A stretch of 30,152 bases of DNA from a virus. This document shows, piece after piece, positions 15,201 through 23,815 of the stretch. Each line of letters begins with the position of its first letter. The first letter of the stretch is position 1. Made by a program: the position numbers and the translations under genes. The notes below the pieces were generated by a model. The model had not been told where the DNA came from, searched no databases, and saw only the letters and a program-made list of their open reading frames with translations. The stretch spans positions 1 to 30,152 of the IMG/VR virus record IMGVR_UViG_3300046001_003135. One strand, given 5' to 3'.

Positions 15201-15638
15201 ATGGCTACTCAGAAGTTCACTCACTTGTCCTCTAAGAGCCAGATCACTGCTCTTGGGACGCTCACAATGACGGGGAGCATCGCTAATGCTCACGTTATTG
15301 ATATCCTGTTCGACAAAGCTATGCTGGTCATCAACGATGCTGACCTGACTGGTGCTTTGACTGTTACTGTCGCTGGCTCAACTGCCGCTGACGGGGCATC
15401 TGGTTTCACGACCATCAAGACCTGTACCTTCTCTGCTGCTCTAGCCAACATGAACATGGCAGTGGAAGTCGACAGCGAAGAAGTCAGCTACGCTCAGGAC
15501 GTTGCAGGCGTTGTTTTCCTGTCAGTCGTATTCCGATTGACTGGTACCAACACCAACACGCTGGATGCTGCTGTTCAGGTTACAACCCTGCACCAGTACA
15601 GCGACCTGACTCCAACCGGAACAGGCGTCACAGCTTAG
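15201..15638 (+). CDS. Probable head-decoration-like virion protein
   Basis: No family is certain. The 145-aa product is rich in Ala, Thr and Val with alternating beta-like segments and few charges. It ends in TPTGTGVTA. It directly follows the major capsid gene and is set between two strong hairpins, the position in which decoration or head-fibre proteins are often found. The start at 15201 (MATQKF) has an AGGA site about 11 bp upstream; an in-frame ATG at 15165 is less likely. Confidence 0.55.
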   Translation: MATQKFTHLSSKSQITALGTLTMTGSIANAHVIDILFDKAMLVINDADLTGALTVTVAGSTAADGASGFTTIKTCTFSAALANMNMAVEVDSEEVSYAQDVAGVVFLSVVFRLTGTNTNTLDAAVQVTTLHQYSDLTPTGTGVTA

Positions 15639-15664
15639 TACAACCTTCGCAAGAGGGTAAACAG

Positions 15665-15708
15665 CCGCAGTACAGTTCAGGGGGTGGCTGTACTGCGGTT
15701 TGTCTTTT
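15665..15708 (+). terminator. Intrinsic terminator
   Basis: CCGCAGTACAG (15665-15675) pairs perfectly with CTGTACTGCGG (15688-15698), followed by TTTGTCTTTT. It is a strong terminator by eye. It lies just before the connector gene whose ribosome site begins 10 bp later. Confidence 0.85.
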
Positions 15709-15719
15709 GGAGATCATTC

Positions 15720-16382
15720 ATGCCGATGTACGTTGATCTTGCCAGTGAAGCTGCACTCAGTACGATTGTGGGCACCACACTGCTGGATGCCACTAAGCGT
15801 AACATTGGCTTCGATCCAGAAACACCTACGGAACTGTTGCCAGTCGATCTGGAAGACTTACTCCACGAGTGCATCTCGATCTGCGAGAAGGAACAGTGGA
15901 GATTCATTCTCCGTAAACCTGTTACTCTCACTCTTCCTTACGAAGCCTTCTGCAATCCCGATGGTCTGTTCTTTTTGCCATTCGGACGTGTCACTGAGAT
16001 CACAACCTTCACGTACATTAAAGACGATCTGACCACCGGAACCGTATCATCCTCCGACTACACTCTCTACACCTCAGAACCATCCAAGCTATGGGCTGAG
16101 AACTGGGAAGAAGTCTTCGAAGAGATCAACGATGAGCAACCCTACCCAATCACCATCACCTACACCACCGGCTACGCATCATACGACGCTGTACCCAAAT
16201 CAACCATCCGAGCTATCAAGATCCTCGCTTACCACTTGTTTGAGTACCGCGATGCGATCTCTGATGGCTCTGTCTCAGAACTTCCTCAAGGCTATTGTCA
16301 GCTTCGCGATCTCAACCTTCTGAATGACCATCGTGCAATCCGTTACATCACAGAAGACTGGTCGAAAGTGAGTCGTGGATGA
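15720..16382 (+). CDS. Head-tail connector protein (gp6-like)
   Basis: The 220-aa product resembles the phage gp6-like head-tail connector family that forms a ring beneath the portal. It is mostly helical at both ends with a central beta part. The phrase PITITYTTGY (about residues 142-151) followed by VPKSTIRAIKILAYHLFEYRD is typical. The start at 15720 has a GGAGA site; an upstream in-frame ATG lies inside the terminator. Its stop overlaps the next start (ATGA). It is somewhat longer than the shortest family members. Confidence 0.75.
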   Translation: MPMYVDLASEAALSTIVGTTLLDATKRNIGFDPETPTELLPVDLEDLLHECISICEKEQWRFILRKPVTLTLPYEAFCNPDGLFFLPFGRVTEITTFTYIKDDLTTGTVSSSDYTLYTSEPSKLWAENWEEVFEEINDEQPYPITITYTTGYASYDAVPKSTIRAIKILAYHLFEYRDAISDGSVSELPQGYCQLRDLNLLNDHRAIRYITEDWSKVSRG

Positions 16383-16774
16383 ACAAGTACAATCGTCGTT
16401 CACGCCCCAATCTACGAACCATCTGCGAGTTCTGGACACCTTCCACAGTCGTCAACACATCGGGTGAACTCACACAGGAATTTACTCTTCATTACAAAGG
16501 TCCGTTCTCTCTGGAGGTGCCCCGCAAGCCAACAGAGATTACGGACTCCGGTCGTGTGGCTTCTGAACAATCTTTCATGCTCATAGGCCAATGGTGCAAA
16601 CCTGCTGAGGAGATCACTGCAGGTATGTTCTGTGTCATTCCTTCTCGTCAGAAAGTATTCGCGGTTCAAGGACCAGCGACTGACCCATGGGGTGACAGGA
16701 AGAAAGTCAACATCACGATCATCGACAACGTCTCACAGCCAATCACCATTCAACTTATACCCACAATGTACTGA
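16379..16774 (+). CDS. Head closure protein (SPP1 gp16-like / head-tail joining)
   Basis: The 131-aa protein has the size, beta-barrel-like pattern and position of the head-tail joining family (PF05521). The N-terminus is basic and a typical 'W.......NTSGELTQEF' segment follows at residues 19-35. The later part KVFAVQGPATDPWGDRKKVNITI resembles the strand that closes the barrel. It overlaps the upstream gene by 4 bp and the downstream gene by 1 bp, so translation is coupled. Confidence 0.7.
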   Translation: MNKYNRRSRPNLRTICEFWTPSTVVNTSGELTQEFTLHYKGPFSLEVPRKPTEITDSGRVASEQSFMLIGQWCKPAEEITAGMFCVIPSRQKVFAVQGPATDPWGDRKKVNITIIDNVSQPITIQLIPTMY

Positions 16775-17424
16775 TGGCTAAACCATTCTTCTCAATCAAG
16801 TTCGACATGCCTGCTGAGGTGATCAACGGCTTCCCCAAGTTCGTTGGTACGCTTCGCAGGCACATCGTACGTCAAGCATTGAGAAGTGCATTACTTCCAT
16901 CCAGAAACTCTTTGAAGTCTAAGCTGATGGCTCTCCCCCGTGAGTCTAAGCAGTCCTCTGGTGCTACCTACCGTGCGTTAGTGTCCAAATACAAGAACGC
17001 TCGCAACAACCCTGATCGGTTCTACGGGATCATCGGAGTCAACAACAAGTACATCGAAGCCACAACGCTGGAGAAGTCCCCCCTCTACGCAAAAGCAATC
17101 CAGCGACAGGTCTCATTCGGTATTCGTCAGAAACGTACAGCCGATGATGGTTCAGTGATCTACAGCAAGCGTTACCCTCGTGGTGACGTTCGCAGTAGAC
17201 TTCGTAAGAAGGTGTTTGGTCCTAAGAGTGTTGGTGGCCTAAAGAAGCGTTGGCCTGCCCGTTACCTGCATCTGTGGGAAGCAGGCTTTACTCATGCTCG
17301 GAGTGGTAAGGCTTTCACAGGTCATCAGTTCTTCGCTAAGACCAAAGAAGAGACACAAGCTAAGGCTAAGGAAATCTTCCGCACCAAAGTACTGGAACAC
17401 TTCCGTAAGGCATTCGGCAAATGA
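16774..17424 (+). CDS. HK97 gp10-like neck protein
   Basis: The 216-aa basic product fits the HK97-gp10 family of neck/tail-completion proteins. The N-terminus has helices suited to packing (VGTLRRHIVRQALRSALLPSRN). The C-terminal third has YLHLWEAGFTHARSGKAFTGHQFF, like the family motif in which a chain position next to the portal axis is followed by a 'PF' type turn. It is longer than the usual 110-150 residues because of a basic central insertion (about residues 60-150). It overlaps both neighbours by a few bases. Confidence 0.65.
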   Translation: MAKPFFSIKFDMPAEVINGFPKFVGTLRRHIVRQALRSALLPSRNSLKSKLMALPRESKQSSGATYRALVSKYKNARNNPDRFYGIIGVNNKYIEATTLEKSPLYAKAIQRQVSFGIRQKRTADDGSVIYSKRYPRGDVRSRLRKKVFGPKSVGGLKKRWPARYLHLWEAGFTHARSGKAFTGHQFFAKTKEETQAKAKEIFRTKVLEHFRKAFGK

Positions 17425-17885
17425 GTCCATACACTTTAGATGTCGGATTACAGTCATTGATCAGCGGTGCTGTCGGAGCTACCATTCCGTGCAGCAAGTC
17501 TTCGTTCCTGCCCTCGCATGATCTGAAGACTGCCCCAGACGGTTATGTGTTCTACGACATCTCAGAGGTCACACCATTTCATTCCTCAGAAGGTCTTGCA
17601 GAGGCTAATGACTCAGAGAAGTGTAGCTTTACACTTGACGTAGCCTGTGTAGCCCATTCTAATACTCAACGTAAGGCTCTTGTTACCTCCGTGCTCGCAG
17701 TCCTTCAACCCATTGTTGCTGGCCGTCGAACACAACTCACCTCCTATGAGATAACCGGAACCAGCGTGTACATCAACTACCTGAGACTCGATTCTCAGGA
17801 CGAAACGTATGTGTTGAAAACAGGACAGTCGAATCCTGATCTGACGATGATCGTCCTGTCTTTTTCTGGTAAGGCTACCTGTTAG
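17421..17885 (+). CDS. Probable tail terminator / tail completion protein
   Basis: The 154-aa product occupies the position of the tail terminator protein between the gp10-like gene and the major tail protein. The pattern is an N-terminal helix, a stretch YVFYDISEV like the first strand of DUF3168-type proteins, then a long helix (NTQRKALVTSVLAVLQPIV) and closing strands. Sequence similarity is weak and the call rests mostly on order. A terminator-like hairpin (17820-17865) lies within its last codons. Confidence 0.6.
   Translation: MSPYTLDVGLQSLISGAVGATIPCSKSSFLPSHDLKTAPDGYVFYDISEVTPFHSSEGLAEANDSEKCSFTLDVACVAHSNTQRKALVTSVLAVLQPIVAGRRTQLTSYEITGTSVYINYLRLDSQDETYVLKTGQSNPDLTMIVLSFSGKATC
17820..17865 (+). 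terminator. Intragenic terminator-like hairpin before the major tail gene
   Basis: ACAGGAC (17820-17826) pairs with GTCCTGT (17853-17859) and is followed by C and five T. It lies inside the end of the tail-terminator gene, about 30 bp before the major tail protein start. A GACGA-TGA-TCGTC hairpin could form inside. It may attenuate read-through from upstream. Confidence 0.5.
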
Positions 17886-17894
17886 GAGGTTTTC

Positions 17895-18404
17895 ATGTCC
17901 GCACGCGATACATCACGTATCAAGATCAAGTGGTTCGAACAGACCACAGCACCAACTGGTTCAGGAGCAGCACCTGATGCTGTTGATACCGCAAGCGACG
18001 TTTACGCCTGTGTTACTGACGGTCCTACATGGTCCGGCTTCACTCGTGGGGACGTGGAAACAACTTGCTCCAATACGACACTTGACGCATGGGGGAACTT
18101 GATTCGTACCTTCCGTGCCGGTAAGCTGGTCGATCTTGGAACCATTACTTTCACTGTAGACTGGGACCCAGACGATACCAATGGTGGTCGTGAATTCGCA
18201 GCATTCTTCGACGGTCGCTCAGGTGACCTGCTCGTTGAATTCCCTGCTGAAGGAGCCGAAACCACTGGTCCAATTCTGGTCCTGACCGGATACTGCAACA
18301 AGTTTACTCCAATGGGCACTGTACTCTCTGACGATCAGGGATCACGCTCACTGGCAGAACTTGTCTTCAAGTTGTCTGGTATTGACGTAACTGCTCCAGC
18401 TTAA
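17895..18404 (+). CDS. Major tail protein (tail tube)
   Basis: The 169-aa product fits the tail tube proteins of siphoviruses: beta-rich with central strand LVDLGTITFTVDWDPDDTNG (about residues 77-96) and the following GREFAAFFDGRSGDLLVEFP, typical of lambda gpV-like tubes. An ordinary Thr/Gly-rich start is seen, with no C-terminal Ig-like domain visible. The AGGAGG ribosome site (17884-17889) is perfect, and the AGGAGGTTTT leader is the same as that of the capsid gene. This suits a protein needed in hundreds of copies. Confidence 0.8.
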   Translation: MSARDTSRIKIKWFEQTTAPTGSGAAPDAVDTASDVYACVTDGPTWSGFTRGDVETTCSNTTLDAWGNLIRTFRAGKLVDLGTITFTVDWDPDDTNGGREFAAFFDGRSGDLLVEFPAEGAETTGPILVLTGYCNKFTPMGTVLSDDQGSRSLAELVFKLSGIDVTAPA

Positions 18405-18451
18405 TGCTGATGGTACAACACCTCCATTCACCCCTTCTTTAGGAAACCTGT

Positions 18452-18874
18452 ATGTTGCTCAAACCTCTCAAGCGTGCCCCACTCCCATCTTCTTCTTCCT
18501 CAGAAATTGTTGAGCCGTCAGCAGGACTCGCAACGGCATTTATTGCCAAGCTCCGTGAGTTCCCGGGATCATCTGAGACCGATGTCCAGCCTCATTACTT
18601 CTCCGGTCTCCGTGTCCTGATCTGTCTGTACGAAGACGGTAAGCCATTCCTGTCACAGTTGATCAACCACTTGTCTCAGGAGAATGCTGAGAAGTGGCCT
18701 GTCACTGTTCAGGAAGGTGTCTCTGTTCGTCAAACACTGGATGACATCGACGCTCCGTATCTGGCACGTGTTGTGGACTACTTCCTCGATATGATCAGTA
18801 CGGAACAGATGTCAGAGATCAACGCAATCCTGCGTGATACGGTCTGGACTCAGGCGGACTCCGCAAAAAACTAA
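18452..18874 (+). CDS. Tail assembly chaperone, G-type product
   Basis: The 140-aa product sits between the tail tube and the tape measure, where siphoviruses encode the G and GT tail assembly chaperones that bind the tape measure and recruit tube subunits. It is mostly helical after a Ser-rich N-terminus (residues 11-22). Its last codons are GCA AAA AAC TAA, forming a classical -1 slippery heptamer directly at the stop. The start has an AGGAA site. The longer product would continue in the -1 frame into 18871-19215. Confidence 0.75.
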   Translation: MLLKPLKRAPLPSSSSSEIVEPSAGLATAFIAKLREFPGSSETDVQPHYFSGLRVLICLYEDGKPFLSQLINHLSQENAEKWPVTVQEGVSVRQTLDDIDAPYLARVVDYFLDMISTEQMSEINAILRDTVWTQADSAKN

Positions 18875-18925
18875 TTACTCCCGACGATCCACGCTGGTTC
18901 ATCTTGTTCCTGTGTAGTCGTTGGG
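18865..18925 (+). promoter_or_regulatory. Programmed -1 ribosomal frameshift site with downstream stem
   Basis: The heptamer A-AAA-AAC (18865-18871) is in phase with the G frame and abuts its TAA stop. After an 8-nt spacer, CCCGACGA (18880-18887) can pair with TCGTTGGG (18918-18925), including one G-U pair. That is the usual spacing for a stimulatory structure. The frame then open is -1, as needed to read 18871-19215. The heptamer is seen; the stem is a by-eye fold. Confidence 0.75.
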
Positions 18926-19215
18926 GGAAATCCAAATCAGAGATCGAGTCTATTCCTTACTCAGAATTTTGTGAGCATCTGAACTTTTGGCGAGAGTACA
19001 GATGGGGAATGACTGATGACCTTCAGGCGATGTCGATTGCACATCAAATGAAGGTTGCCAACCCTAAGTCGTCAGCAGTTCCATGGATGATCAAGTCGTG
19101 GACTGTACAAAAGGATTACACCTACCGTCTCAGCCGACTTGTCGCTAAACCCGTTGCTGCTATCAGGAGCGGGTTTTTTGCTATCCTGTCAGCAGTTAAG
19201 GGAATGAAGAAATGA
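18871..19215 (+). CDS. Tail assembly chaperone, T extension (read by -1 frameshift)
   Basis: After the slip the frame continues as LITPDDPRWFILFLCSRWG and further for 114 residues, making a GT fusion of about 254 aa. The T part shows the family look: a hydrophobic helix with FILFLCSRWG, SIPYSEFCEHLNFWREYRWG, and a basic tail. There is no good independent start; TTG at 18904 is the first candidate and lacks a ribosome site. Its stop overlaps the ATG of the tape measure gene, so translation is coupled. A terminator-like hairpin lies near its end. Confidence 0.75.
   Translation, partial: LITPDDPRWFILFLCSRWGKSKSEIESIPYSEFCEHLNFWREYRWGMTDDLQAMSIAHQMKVANPKSSAVPWMIKSWTVQKDYTYRLSRLVAKPVAAIRSGFFAILSAVKGMKK
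19147..19179 (+). terminator. Intragenic terminator-like hairpin before the tape measure gene
   Basis: AAACCCG (19147-19153) pairs with CGGGTTT (19170-19176), and a run of six T follows from 19174. It lies in the last codons of the T frame, about 33 bp upstream of the tape measure start, and could reduce read-through into it. Confidence 0.6.
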
Positions 19216-21779
19216 ATGACAGTATCCATGAGATGGCAATTAAGTTATCCGTCGATGCTGAAGGTGTATCCCGTGGCTTTCGTACTGCTGCTGAAGAGAC
19301 TCGTGCCTACCAGAAAGAACTGGAACGTCTCACGTACGCAGTCAGTAAGAACGATCCTAAGCCGTATCAAGCTCATGTCGAACAGTTTGCCAAGGTCACA
19401 GAAGAACGCCTCGCTCGTGAGAAGAAAGCTCAGGAGGAGTTCAACGCTTGGTACAACAAAGAGATGGAGCGTGAAGTAGCTGCCTTCATCGCTGCAGAGA
19501 CAGCCAAAGAAGAAGCTACTAATTCTCGTATCGCTGCTGAACGTCAGGCTGCATTGTACACGCATAATATGCAGCAGCTTGCAACCGCACGTCCACTACC
19601 TACTGAAACAGAAGCTCGTGGTCAGGAGTTACTAAATCTTGAGCAGGCTATTCGAGCACGTTTTGCTTTGATGGACCAAGAGCAGCAGCGTATTCAGAAC
19701 CAGATCGCAATGAACACTACGAACGCTCAGCGTTTCCAAGCTGTTCTTGAGATGGAGACTACTGCCCGAGCACAGGCCAATGCTGATCTCCGTGCCGCTA
19801 TTACTGCTAGATACGCATTATTGGACGAAGAAGCTCAACTTACGCAGAACAATGCGGCCAATACTGCAGAGCTGCAGCGACTTGCCACAAGTCAGGCTGA
19901 TGCGGTACACGAGACCGAACTGACTCAACTTCGTGAGTACATCGTCCAGAAGTACGCAGCACTAGCGGAAGCAGACGCACAAGAGCAGCGTCAACTTGAG
20001 ATGAACCGTGTGAATGCCAATCGTTCACGCGAACGTGCAATGGCAGATGCCGAAGAAGACCGTGAAAGAGAATTGCGTCAGCTTCGTGAAGCTATTACTG
20101 CCCGCTACGCTCTGGAAGACGAAGCAGATAGATTTGCACCGCAACAGCAGTCTCACGTAGACGCATTCCGTACCAATCAGATACGCGAACAGGCTAATGC
20201 ACAAGCAGAAGCCAACCGCATCATGCAGCAGAATCTGACATTGAACGAGCGATATGCTCAACAACTTGCCAATCTGAATCGACTGAACACCACAGTCATT
20301 ACTACCACTGGCAGAGTAGCATTATCGACTCGTGACTTCACCAGAGCCAAGACCGCTTTAACTATTGCTACAATCAGACAGCAGCAGGCTCAAGTTGCTG
20401 CGAACGTAGCGATGGCTAACGGCTATGGTGGTGCCGCTATGGCAATCGGTCAGGCATCGTACGCTGCCGAAGACTTCATTCAGGTGCTGTCGATGGGTGG
20501 TGGGCTGAACATGGCACTCATGTCGGCATCCAACAACCTGTCTATGGTCGCTCGTGCCCTGCTCGGTACAAACGGAGCTATGTCTGCTCTTGCCGGTATC
20601 GGTATTCCAGCAGCACTCATTGGGATTGGGTTACTGGTTCGTTACTTAGTGGGCACAGAAGATGCTGCTGAAAAAGCTAAGAAGGCTCTGGAAGACTTCC
20701 GTAAGGAAATGGAAGACATCGGAAAGATGACAGACCTTCGTCAAAAATTCCAAGCTGAGTCTCGCGTTATTCAGGACATGAAGACTCGCGAAGAGATCGA
20801 AACTAAGATCACTGCCCTGAAGCAGGAGCAAAAAGACCTAGACGAAAAGATGGCTCAAGAGGAAGTGAAACGTGCTGGGGCTAATGCTGCGTATTTCGAC
20901 GAGTTATTGGGAGGGCAACAGGCTAGACTAGACTTTCTTCTGCAGATTGATAAGTCTATACATCAAGGATCTGAGGAGCAGAAACAGTCTGCTAGAGACT
21001 TGATTCTACTCTACGGAGAAGCACGCGACGCAGCCATCGCTGGTAACGAGCAGAACATGTTACAGGCGTTGCGTGAGATGCACGATCTAATGAATCGCTT
21101 TAGTAAAGAACAAACGGGTATCGTTGGTATAGACGTTGGCTTTTGGGATAACTACAAAGCCATTTTCAATGACCCAGAACTGCTTGACAGACTTGAAAGC
21201 ATTTTTCATCCGAACGTGACTGATCTTCAGGAGAATCTAAAGCTCCAACAGGAAATAGCCGAAGCATTGCTCAGTAAAGATGAGCACATGACTGAGGAGC
21301 GTAAGCGACAGTTGGAGATCGCTAAAAAGTTGTTGGAAGCTCAACAGCAGATGGTACTGGTCGAAGCCGAGATTACTCGTGAACGCCAACAGCGTATGCG
21401 GAATGATCTCGAAGAGTTGCGTATGACAGACGCTCAGAAAGAACTAAAACGCATACGTGACGCACAAGCTGCCTTCTCAGGAATTGACGACACATTTGTC
21501 GGACCACAATTGCCTGAAGACGAAGAACAGATGATGCGTGACTTCATGCAGGCACAGCTGGCTGCGGTTCAGAAAGAAATTGCTGAGGCCACTAGACCTG
21601 TGGTTCAATCAGCGATGGAAGAAAACGGGTTCAGTGCTCAGGCTCAGGCATTCGACCAGATGCTGAAGGCTAAGTTCGAACGTGACCCACAAGCGGAAAA
21701 GCTTGATACTCTCATCACTATCGAACGAGAGATGTTGAATGCTATCGAGAACAACGCTATGGTCCAAGTTGTTAAGTAA
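19212..21779 (+). CDS. Tape measure protein
   Basis: The 855-aa product is the longest in the window and has the tape measure layout. Long charged helical stretches fill residues 1-370. A hydrophobic region at about 400-480 includes GIPAALIGIGLLVRYLVG, and more coiled coil follows to the end. Four copies of a roughly 50-residue unit start near residues 140, 192, 239 and 290, with the core pattern LRxAIxARYALxDEE. By the usual 0.15 nm per residue rule the tail would be about 130 nm. It follows the G/GT chaperone with an ATGA overlap, as expected. Confidence 0.85.
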   Translation: MNDSIHEMAIKLSVDAEGVSRGFRTAAEETRAYQKELERLTYAVSKNDPKPYQAHVEQFAKVTEERLAREKKAQEEFNAWYNKEMEREVAAFIAAETAKEEATNSRIAAERQAALYTHNMQQLATARPLPTETEARGQELLNLEQAIRARFALMDQEQQRIQNQIAMNTTNAQRFQAVLEMETTARAQANADLRAAITARYALLDEEAQLTQNNAANTAELQRLATSQADAVHETELTQLREYIVQKYAALAEADAQEQRQLEMNRVNANRSRERAMADAEEDRERELRQLREAITARYALEDEADRFAPQQQSHVDAFRTNQIREQANAQAEANRIMQQNLTLNERYAQQLANLNRLNTTVITTTGRVALSTRDFTRAKTALTIATIRQQQAQVAANVAMANGYGGAAMAIGQASYAAEDFIQVLSMGGGLNMALMSASNNLSMVARALLGTNGAMSALAGIGIPAALIGIGLLVRYLVGTEDAAEKAKKALEDFRKEMEDIGKMTDLRQKFQAESRVIQDMKTREEIETKITALKQEQKDLDEKMAQEEVKRAGANAAYFDELLGGQQARLDFLLQIDKSIHQGSEEQKQSARDLILLYGEARDAAIAGNEQNMLQALREMHDLMNRFSKEQTGIVGIDVGFWDNYKAIFNDPELLDRLESIFHPNVTDLQENLKLQQEIAEALLSKDEHMTEERKRQLEIAKKLLEAQQQMVLVEAEITRERQQRMRNDLEELRMTDAQKELKRIRDAQAAFSGIDDTFVGPQLPEDEEQMMRDFMQAQLAAVQKEIAEATRPVVQSAMEENGFSAQAQAFDQMLKAKFERDPQAEKLDTLITIEREMLNAIENNAMVQVVK

Positions 21780-21788
21780 GGAATACTC

Positions 21789-22889
21789 ATGGGTCTCAAA
21801 CAGATTATAGGATTCCTTCACGAAGCTCAGGATCTCTCAGCAACGTGGGGTGTCAACACAATCGTAGAGCAATGCCTGATCGAGATGGATTCTCCACTGG
21901 AGGATATCATTGACGTTCAGGCTGCTCTGCCTGCGTACGACTTTGGTACTACACCAGAACCAACCTTCACGATTGGACTGTCGTACCATCCAGAACGTAC
22001 TGACCTGATCCTGAAGCAGGCCAATGGTGTTCGTGTCCATCCAATGGGCAGACCATACTGGATCGTAGACCTCACCTACGAGACAGGCCAATGGCTGGAC
22101 AAGTTGCTGAACAACGAGAACCAAGGTGCCGGTAATGTTGGTCGCATGAAGCGATTCGACAGCACGCCTGGTACCGGTGAACCAGCAACACAGATTATCA
22201 AGTACCCTTGGGACGAACCACCAACATGGCAGTCCAGTACTCGTCGTGTCAGAATCAACATCTTCCATGACATCAATGGTGATCCGCTGAAGCACGCTAA
22301 CGGACTGCCGATACTAGAAGGCGTATCTGACGAACTTGATTTGGAAGTACATACCTTCACTTGGAACGTTGAGTACGATACGTTCACGTATAGTACAGAC
22401 GTAGCTCCATTTATTGGAAGAATCAATGTCCTGTCCGTATTCGATGCTCCTATCGACCATGTATTACTAGAGTCATGTACCTGCATCGAGAACTACCGTA
22501 CTGTAAATCTGTCCGTTCCTGTAGGACAAGATGGAACAGGTGCCACAGCAACTCACCACTTTGTTACCCTCACAGCAACCTTTGTTATTGATAGGCGTAC
22601 TGATTCCACACTTGGTTACTTCCGTGAAGCCAATCGCCGTGTGTCCATGCACACATTGCAGGTTATACGCGAAGGTGGATTACCTGTTGGTCTTGGACCG
22701 ATTCCTGTTAACGAAAAAGGAGATGTTGCTACTTCTCCTTGGCCGCTGCGTGATGACGGCACAGCTTATCCTTACGCAACAATTGACGCAGCAGATCCGT
22801 TAACCGACTTCGCGTTCATTGATACACTTCAACCAGAGCAGAACGACTTGACAGCATTTGCTGCTCTATATAGGTTAGCCATCCCATGA
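21789..22889 (+). CDS. Probable distal-tail or baseplate protein
   Basis: No family is recognised with certainty. The 366-aa protein directly follows the tape measure, where distal tail proteins are encoded. It is rich in beta-forming residues, aromatic residues and Pro, and carries no membrane segment or signal. A short NNENQGAGN stretch and a TPGTGEPAT linker (about residues 125-133) are visible. The last part has two acidic segments and ends in LYRLAIP. A good AAGGA site precedes the ATG. The tail-tip role is inferred from position. Confidence 0.55.
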   Translation: MGLKQIIGFLHEAQDLSATWGVNTIVEQCLIEMDSPLEDIIDVQAALPAYDFGTTPEPTFTIGLSYHPERTDLILKQANGVRVHPMGRPYWIVDLTYETGQWLDKLLNNENQGAGNVGRMKRFDSTPGTGEPATQIIKYPWDEPPTWQSSTRRVRINIFHDINGDPLKHANGLPILEGVSDELDLEVHTFTWNVEYDTFTYSTDVAPFIGRINVLSVFDAPIDHVLLESCTCIENYRTVNLSVPVGQDGTGATATHHFVTLTATFVIDRRTDSTLGYFREANRRVSMHTLQVIREGGLPVGLGPIPVNEKGDVATSPWPLRDDGTAYPYATIDAADPLTDFAFIDTLQPEQNDLTAFAALYRLAIP

Positions 22890-23815
22890 GCAATAACCGT
22901 CTCGGCATTTACAGCGAAGGTGATGCACGCGAGATACACAAACGTGTGCTCGGTCACTCATTGCCTTTACCAGAACTCGGCCAAGCCAAACAGTACACCG
23001 TACAAAATATGTTGTACTATGCTTTGTTGACTGAAGATCTCAACGCCGCTACAGATCCAGAGACAGGGTACACTTCTGCCGAATGCCGCGTATTGCGATA
23101 TATTCAGCCTATAAGTGCTACCACGCTTGATATGGAAATGGCCACAGGCGATATCAGCCTGCTCACAATTACTAACCGCTACGTATCGTTCTCAGCATCA
23201 GCAGGCGATCTGCTTCTTATCATTCGTAACGGTGCTGAGTGGTCCCCTGTTACTGCAGTAGCTTCTTCTCAGAAACATGCGACGATCTTATCGTGTCTGG
23301 GTAACGGCTACTACTCTGCTGCACTATCGACCAATCCAACATTCGATCTGCCATCAACTACTGGTACAGGCACTGACACAGGAACAGGATCAGGCCAGTA
23401 CAACGAATGCAGTCCTTGTCAGTGGATCACAGGAGAGAACACTGGGACAGATGCTGCAGCGTGTGGTAGCCTTCAGCAACCATCTCGTGTATCTGTTCCG
23501 GGAGACGGCAGTACTATTTATTGCTATGACCCACGCAAGCTAACGCTGTCGACTGGTGCCCACATCATTGTTACGAACATGGGCGATACTGTTGTCAACC
23601 CAGAACCCGGAACTGGTACAGGTACCGGAACTGCAATCGACACGATTCCACTTTACATGATCCTGACAGGTAACTATGATCTTGTGGGAATACCCGACAG
23701 GTTCTACGAGTGCTGTGACAACGTTGTTACTCTCACTCGCTGCGATACGTACATTGTAGAAGGTTTCTACTGCCCGGGTGTTCAAGTCGATTGTCCCGGT
23801 ACAGGATCAGCATAA
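22886..23815 (+). CDS. Tail-tip protein with Thr-Gly linkers
   Basis: The family is unknown. The 309-aa product has a helical N-terminal part (to about residue 55), a beta-like middle (65-145) and two Thr-Gly low-complexity linkers. These are TTGTGTDTGTGSG at about residues 156-168 and PGTGTGTGTA at about 240-249. Cys residues are frequent after residue 170 (CSPC, CCD and others), perhaps for disulfides or metal. It overlaps the upstream gene by 4 bp and the downstream gene by 1 bp. It is probably exposed on the tail tip or fibre; that is inference from position and composition. Confidence 0.5.
   Translation: MSNNRLGIYSEGDAREIHKRVLGHSLPLPELGQAKQYTVQNMLYYALLTEDLNAATDPETGYTSAECRVLRYIQPISATTLDMEMATGDISLLTITNRYVSFSASAGDLLLIIRNGAEWSPVTAVASSQKHATILSCLGNGYYSAALSTNPTFDLPSTTGTGTDTGTGSGQYNECSPCQWITGENTGTDAAACGSLQQPSRVSVPGDGSTIYCYDPRKLTLSTGAHIIVTNMGDTVVNPEPGTGTGTGTAIDTIPLYMILTGNYDLVGIPDRFYECCDNVVTLTRCDTYIVEGFYCPGVQVDCPGTGSA

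Noticed and set aside
18865-18871. Sequencing error in a six-A run splitting one gene
   Set aside because: The heptamer, its phase, the -1 direction and the position between tail tube and tape measure all match known programmed frameshifting.
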